Below, piece by piece: positions 6,515-10,215 of a stretch of 10,215 bases of DNA. Origin of the DNA: Spirochaeta sp. (GTDB taxonomy: Bacteria; Spirochaetota; Spirochaetia; DSM-27196; Alkalispirochaetaceae); assembly GCA_027859055.1 (NCBI GenBank), contig JAQIBO010000173.1:1-10215 (forward strand). The letters are read 5' to 3'. Numbering within the stretch: the first letter of the stretch is position 1; each line of letters starts with the position of its first letter. The notes beneath the pieces were generated by a model. The model was not told the origin of the DNA. It did no database searches and saw only the letters and a list, made by a program, of their open reading frames with translations. The translations under genes and the position numbers were made by a program.

Positions 6515-7825
6515 ATGTCTTCGAGATCAATATTCGAAATCGACCTGTATATCGCCTCCGCAACGGTCGCGCTGATGACCGTCGGGGTGCTGTTTATATT
6601 TTCAAGTGGCGTTACCGCATCAGGACAGGTTGTCAGTAACGAGTATATCCGTCAGATTCTCTGGGCTGCATCAGGTCTGGTCCTGCTTATCGCGATGACG
6701 TTTATCGACTATCGCGAGTTGCGCCGTCCGGCGCTTGGTGTGTTTGCCGCCGTCATGGGGCTTCTTGTGCTGACCCTTGCGGTGGGGCGTGTGGTGAACG
6801 GGGCCCGAAGCTGGATCGGGATTGGTCCGTTCGGCGTTCAACCGTCAGAGTTTGCAAAGATCGCATTAATCCTGATTCTGGCGCGCTATTATGCGGAAAA
6901 TCCGTATCGTGCCCGTTCGCTTACCGGGTTTCTTGGTGGTCTGGGTATTACCGCGATACCGACTGTCCTCGTCCTGCTGCAGCCGGACCTTGGATCGGCG
7001 ATGGTCTACTTTCCGATTTTTCTCTTTGTCGCCTTTGCCGCCGGCGCCAGGGGGCATCATCTGGCGTTCTTCGGCGGAACAGGGGCGCTTGTCGCGCTTT
7101 TCACTGTGCTTCCCGTGTGGGACCAGTACCTTGCGGCGCAGCCGATTGCGTTTATCAACGCATTGCGCGATCCGCAGGCGCTCCGCCTGCTTGCACTTGG
7201 ACTCCTGGTTGCGATTGCCGTCGCCGGACTTGGACTCCGGCTGACACAACGGCGGATTTTCTTCTGGCTGATATACGTTTTCTCGATGGTTATTCTTTCC
7301 ATTCCGGTGGCCTACGCTGCGCGCCGCGTTCTTCAGGAATATCAGATCATGCGGCTGATCGTCTTTATCGATCCCTACGTCGATCCGCGGGGAGCAGGCT
7401 GGAATATCATTCAATCTGTGACTGCGGTCGGGTCGGGTGGTCTGTTCGGAAAGGGGTATTTGCAGGGTACCCAAAGTCACTATCAGTATCTTCCCCAGCA
7501 GAGTACTGACTTCATCTTTTCCATTCTGGCCGAAGAATGGGGGTTTGTCGGTGTTGTGGTGGTGATCCTGCTCTTCATGATCATTATCTTTCGTGGCATT
7601 TATATCATGGCTTCCGCGCGTGACCGATTTGCCTCAATCGTGAGTGCCGGGCTCGTCGGCCTGTTTTTCTTTCACTTCATGGTCAACGTCGGCATGGCAG
7701 TTGGTATAATGCCGATTACCGGAATACCGCTGTACCTCGTTTCGTACGGGGGGTCGTCGTTGTGGACCGCGCTCATCGGCATCGGAATGTTGATGAGCAT
7801 CTACCAGCACCGGTCTCAGTACTGA
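6515..7825 (+). CDS. rodA: Peptidoglycan glycosyltransferase RodA (SEDS family)
   Basis: RodA polymerises lipid II into glycan strands in the inner membrane, working with PBP2. The 436-residue polytopic product carries the SEDS hallmarks: the PSEFAKIALILILARYYA segment (110-127), LQPDLGSAM (155-163), then the extracellular loop DPYVDPRGAGWNIIQS (286-301), in which Asp290 aligns with the catalytic Asp of RodA/FtsW. GSGGLFGKGYLQGTQ (306-320), STDFIFSILAEEWGFVG (330-346) and IPLYLVSYGGSS (404-415) complete the set. GTQ, the single-protein context beside mrdA and the absence of a division cluster favour RodA over FtsW. It is longer than the roughly 370 residues of E. coli RodA because of extra sequence between about 195 and 265, including a hydrophobic stretch at 224-240. 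It follows mrdA by 10 bases, and its stop overlaps the next start by one base. Confidence 0.96.
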   Translation: MSSRSIFEIDLYIASATVALMTVGVLFIFSSGVTASGQVVSNEYIRQILWAASGLVLLIAMTFIDYRELRRPALGVFAAVMGLLVLTLAVGRVVNGARSWIGIGPFGVQPSEFAKIALILILARYYAENPYRARSLTGFLGGLGITAIPTVLVLLQPDLGSAMVYFPIFLFVAFAAGARGHHLAFFGGTGALVALFTVLPVWDQYLAAQPIAFINALRDPQALRLLALGLLVAIAVAGLGLRLTQRRIFFWLIYVFSMVILSIPVAYAARRVLQEYQIMRLIVFIDPYVDPRGAGWNIIQSVTAVGSGGLFGKGYLQGTQSHYQYLPQQSTDFIFSILAEEWGFVGVVVVILLFMIIIFRGIYIMASARDRFASIVSAGLVGLFFFHFMVNVGMAVGIMPITGIPLYLVSYGGSSLWTALIGIGMLMSIYQHRSQY

Positions 7826-10215
7826 TGACACGCATTTCTCCGACGGAAGATCTCCGAACGATTCTCAACCGCGTGGAAAAACCCGGTCGATACGTGGGGG
7901 GCGAGTGGGGCAGTATCTCGTCGTGGGACGAAGTTCCGTTTCGAATTGCGTTGAGTTTCCCGGAACTCTACGAAGTCGGAATGTCAAATACGGCGATCAA
8001 GCTCCTTTACGGTCTGCTCAATCGTCTTCCCGGCGTTGCCTGTGAACGGGTGTTTGTTCCCGCTCCGGATTTTGAAGTCGAACTTGCGCGCGCCGGTGTG
8101 CCGTTATACACCCTCGAGACCGGCGTGCCCGTGCACGAGCATGACGTGCTCGCTTTTTCTTTCGGATTCGAGCTTCTGGCGACTAATGTACTGACGATTC
8201 TGAAGGCCGGCGGGGTACCTCTGCGCGCCGCCGACCGCGGCGAATCGGATCCGCTGGTTATCCTGGGTGGTCCCGGCGCGACCAACCCGCTGCCAATGGC
8301 ACCGTTCGTCGACGGTGTGTTCATCGGTGAGGCGGAAGGGGTCCTTCCGGCACTCATCTCCCGTATGGCGGAACTCCGCGCGCAGGGAGCGCCCCGTTCG
8401 GCGCTCCTGTCAGTATTGGATGACAATCCGGCGGTATGGATTCCGACGTCCAATGAACGCACTCGCCGGGCGATCTGGTCGGGTTTTGGCGAGCAGGGAA
8501 ACGGGGGCGGTGTTGTCGCCGCTGATCCGATTGAGACGACGTTCGGTGCCGGGTTTCCCGTGCCGTCGATAGCGGTTATTCAGGACCATGGCGTTGTGGA
8601 AATCATGCGCGGATGCCCGCAAGGGTGCCGCTTCTGTCACGCCGGCGTCTATTACCGTCCGTACCGTATGAAGCCGATCGGGCAGATCCTCCGGGAGGTG
8701 GAGTGGCTGGTCGAACATCTCGGATACCGGGAGATCTCGCTGTCATCTCTCAGCACCGGCGATTATCGGGACCTTGTGGAGCTGGTGAACTGCCTGACGA
8801 AGCGTTTCTCCGGACAGGGAGTGTCGTTCGCGTTACCGTCACTGCGCGTCAATTCCGTAACACTACCGATCTTTGAGGCGATCTCCAAAGGAAAACGTTC
8901 CGGGCTCACCTTTGCGGTGGAAAGTGCTGATGAGCTCGGACAGGCCGTGAACAACAAAATGGTACCCCTGGAACGCGTTATCGAGATCGCCAGAGAGGCG
9001 CGAGTTCGCGGTTGGCAACACGCAAAACTGTATTTCATGATCGGGCTTCCCAAAACCGGCCAAGCCGGTGAGTCTGCGGACGGTGATGAGGCGGACCAGA
9101 TCGCCGATTATGTTCGCCGGCTGCGAAGAGCGGTACCGATGGAATACATCGTGAATGTCGGCACGTTTGTGCCAAAACCCCACACGCCGTTTCAGTGGGA
9201 TCGCCAGCTTTCGACAACGGAAGCCCTGCAGCGTGTCGCAGCGATCCGGAGTGCACTTCCTCGGGGTGCAAAACTGAGGGCGGGAAATCCTGAATCATCA
9301 TGGCTCGAGGGCGTGATCAGTCGCGGGTCGATACAGACTGCAGACCTGATCGAAGCTGCGTTCGAAAATGGCGCGCGCCTGGACGCGTGGGACGAGCACG
9401 CGCAGATACCGCTCTGGCGGGAACTTGCCGAAACTGAACGATTCCGCGCAGTTGCAGAGCGCGCAATGGGTCCATTCGAGTTTGAGGACTCGTTGCCCTG
9501 GGCCTCTGTCGACCTCGGCGTCAATCAGCGGTATCTGCGCACGGAGCGGGAACGTGCCGGGCGAGGCGAGCTGACACAGCGTTGCGCTCCGGAATGTGAC
9601 GGGCCCTGCGGGGTATGCAACCGGAATCTATCAGTTCGCGACCCGAGGGGGGACAACGGGACAGACGCAGGGGGAGGGCGCGCCGCGGCAGGCATCGCTG
9701 AACCTGAGCCGACGGGGGTATCGCCAAGCATGGAAGATGCAGGACCACCGGTGGCGGACAAGGAACCGGAGCAACACGGTCGGGAATATCAGCTTATCGT
9801 CAATTACACAAAAACCGGTAGCGTTGCGTTTTTACCGCACCTTGCACTTGTTCGTACATTTGAACGGTTATGGAACCGGACGGGCGTTCCGCTGGCGTTG
9901 ACGCAGGGGTATCATCCAAAGCCGAAAATGAGTTTTGGCCAACCACTTCCACTGGGAAGCGAGAGCGAAGATGAGTTGGTGATCGTAAATGTCTATAAAA
10001 ACATACTGATTGAGAGTCTATCTGAGAGTCTGGAACGCAACTTACCGGACGGATTTACCGTAAAAGGTGTCGTTTTGTTACACCATGAGAAAGGTTCTCC
10101 GCGAATTCCGACGCCGATGCAATCTTACGGCGGTTCGTTGTATCGGATAGCCGTGCAAGATGAGCACCCATCCGGGGCGTCTGGCGGCGAGATCCTGGAC
10201 GACGCCCTGCGCAAT
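7825..10215 (+). CDS. B12-binding/radical SAM protein fused to DUF2344 (TIGR03960 + TIGR03936), 3' end missing
   Basis: The frame is open for 797 codons from an ATG overlapping the rodA stop (TGATG) to the right edge, with no stop. Residues 1-240 resemble the N-terminal part of TIGR03960, a cobalamin-binding-like region: FPELYEVGMSN (45-55), then VILGGPGATNPLP, and IGEAEG. The radical SAM core follows, with the 4Fe-4S/SAM motif Cys264-x3-Cys268-x2-Cys271 in RGCPQGCRFCHAG, then ISLSSLSTGDY and LPSLRVNS. A second Cys cluster, Cys587-x3-Cys591-x3-Cys595-x2-Cys598, could hold another metal centre. A Gly/Ala/Pro-rich linker (about 605-650) leads into a DUF2344/TIGR03936 domain from about 655 (YTKTGSVAFLPHLALVRTFE, then QGYHPKPKMSFG and LPLG). 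The reaction and substrate of this family are unknown. In other bacteria the two parts are often adjacent genes near mre genes and RNase G. There is no clear Shine-Dalgarno, so translation is probably coupled to rodA. Confidence 0.93.
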   Translation, partial: MTRISPTEDLRTILNRVEKPGRYVGGEWGSISSWDEVPFRIALSFPELYEVGMSNTAIKLLYGLLNRLPGVACERVFVPAPDFEVELARAGVPLYTLETGVPVHEHDVLAFSFGFELLATNVLTILKAGGVPLRAADRGESDPLVILGGPGATNPLPMAPFVDGVFIGEAEGVLPALISRMAELRAQGAPRSALLSVLDDNPAVWIPTSNERTRRAIWSGFGEQGNGGGVVAADPIETTFGAGFPVPSIAVIQDHGVVEIMRGCPQGCRFCHAGVYYRPYRMKPIGQILREVEWLVEHLGYREISLSSLSTGDYRDLVELVNCLTKRFSGQGVSFALPSLRVNSVTLPIFEAISKGKRSGLTFAVESADELGQAVNNKMVPLERVIEIAREARVRGWQHAKLYFMIGLPKTGQAGESADGDEADQIADYVRRLRRAVPMEYIVNVGTFVPKPHTPFQWDRQLSTTEALQRVAAIRSALPRGAKLRAGNPESSWLEGVISRGSIQTADLIEAAFENGARLDAWDEHAQIPLWRELAETERFRAVAERAMGPFEFEDSLPWASVDLGVNQRYLRTERERAGRGELTQRCAPECDGPCGVCNRNLSVRDPRGDNGTDAGGGRAAAGIAEPEPTGVSPSMEDAGPPVADKEPEQHGREYQLIVNYTKTGSVAFLPHLALVRTFERLWNRTGVPLALTQGYHPKPKMSFGQPLPLGSESEDELVIVNVYKNILIESLSESLERNLPDGFTVKGVVLLHHEKGSPRIPTPMQSYGGSLYRIAVQDEHPSGASGGEILDDALRN

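Overview
The window looks like an ordinary, well-conserved stretch of bacterial chromosome, moderately GC-rich, with every gene on the + strand. Gene content and order point to a spirochaete: a TPR protein, then mreB-mreC-mreD-mrdA(PBP2)-rodA. As I recall, Treponema pallidum has the same mre/pbp2/rodA order (TP0497-TP0501). This assignment rests on gene order and protein style, not on a database search.

Layout. (1) Positions 1-848 hold the 3' part of a coiled-coil/zinc-ribbon protein that ends in an extreme acidic tail. (2) Positions 868-1217 hold rnpB, the RNA subunit of RNase P, starting about 20 bases after that gene. (3) An 81-base gap may carry a weak promoter. (4) From 1299 to the right edge runs one tightly packed block: a membrane-anchored TPR protein, mreB, mreC, mreD, PBP2, rodA, and a large B12-binding/radical SAM protein fused to a DUF2344 domain, which runs off the window at 10215. 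Junctions within the block are 27, 3, -1, -4, 10 and -1 bases, so the genes are almost certainly co-transcribed and partly translationally coupled.

How the genes work together. MreB filaments under the inner membrane, with MreC and MreD, position the RodA glycosyltransferase and the PBP2 transpeptidase; together they form the elongasome that builds lateral wall peptidoglycan. The TPR protein at the head of the block is an unassigned candidate partner. The radical SAM fusion at its end belongs to a widespread family without a known reaction. In Firmicutes it also lies near mre genes and just before RNase G and the ribosomal L21/L27 genes, so those may follow beyond the right edge.

No mobile element, CRISPR array, tRNA or sign of recent transfer was seen. 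The points most worth a second look are the radical SAM fusion, the apparent lack of the tRNA-CCA-binding GGU in the RNase P RNA, the acidic tail, a predicted zinc site in PBP2, and the enlarged RodA.
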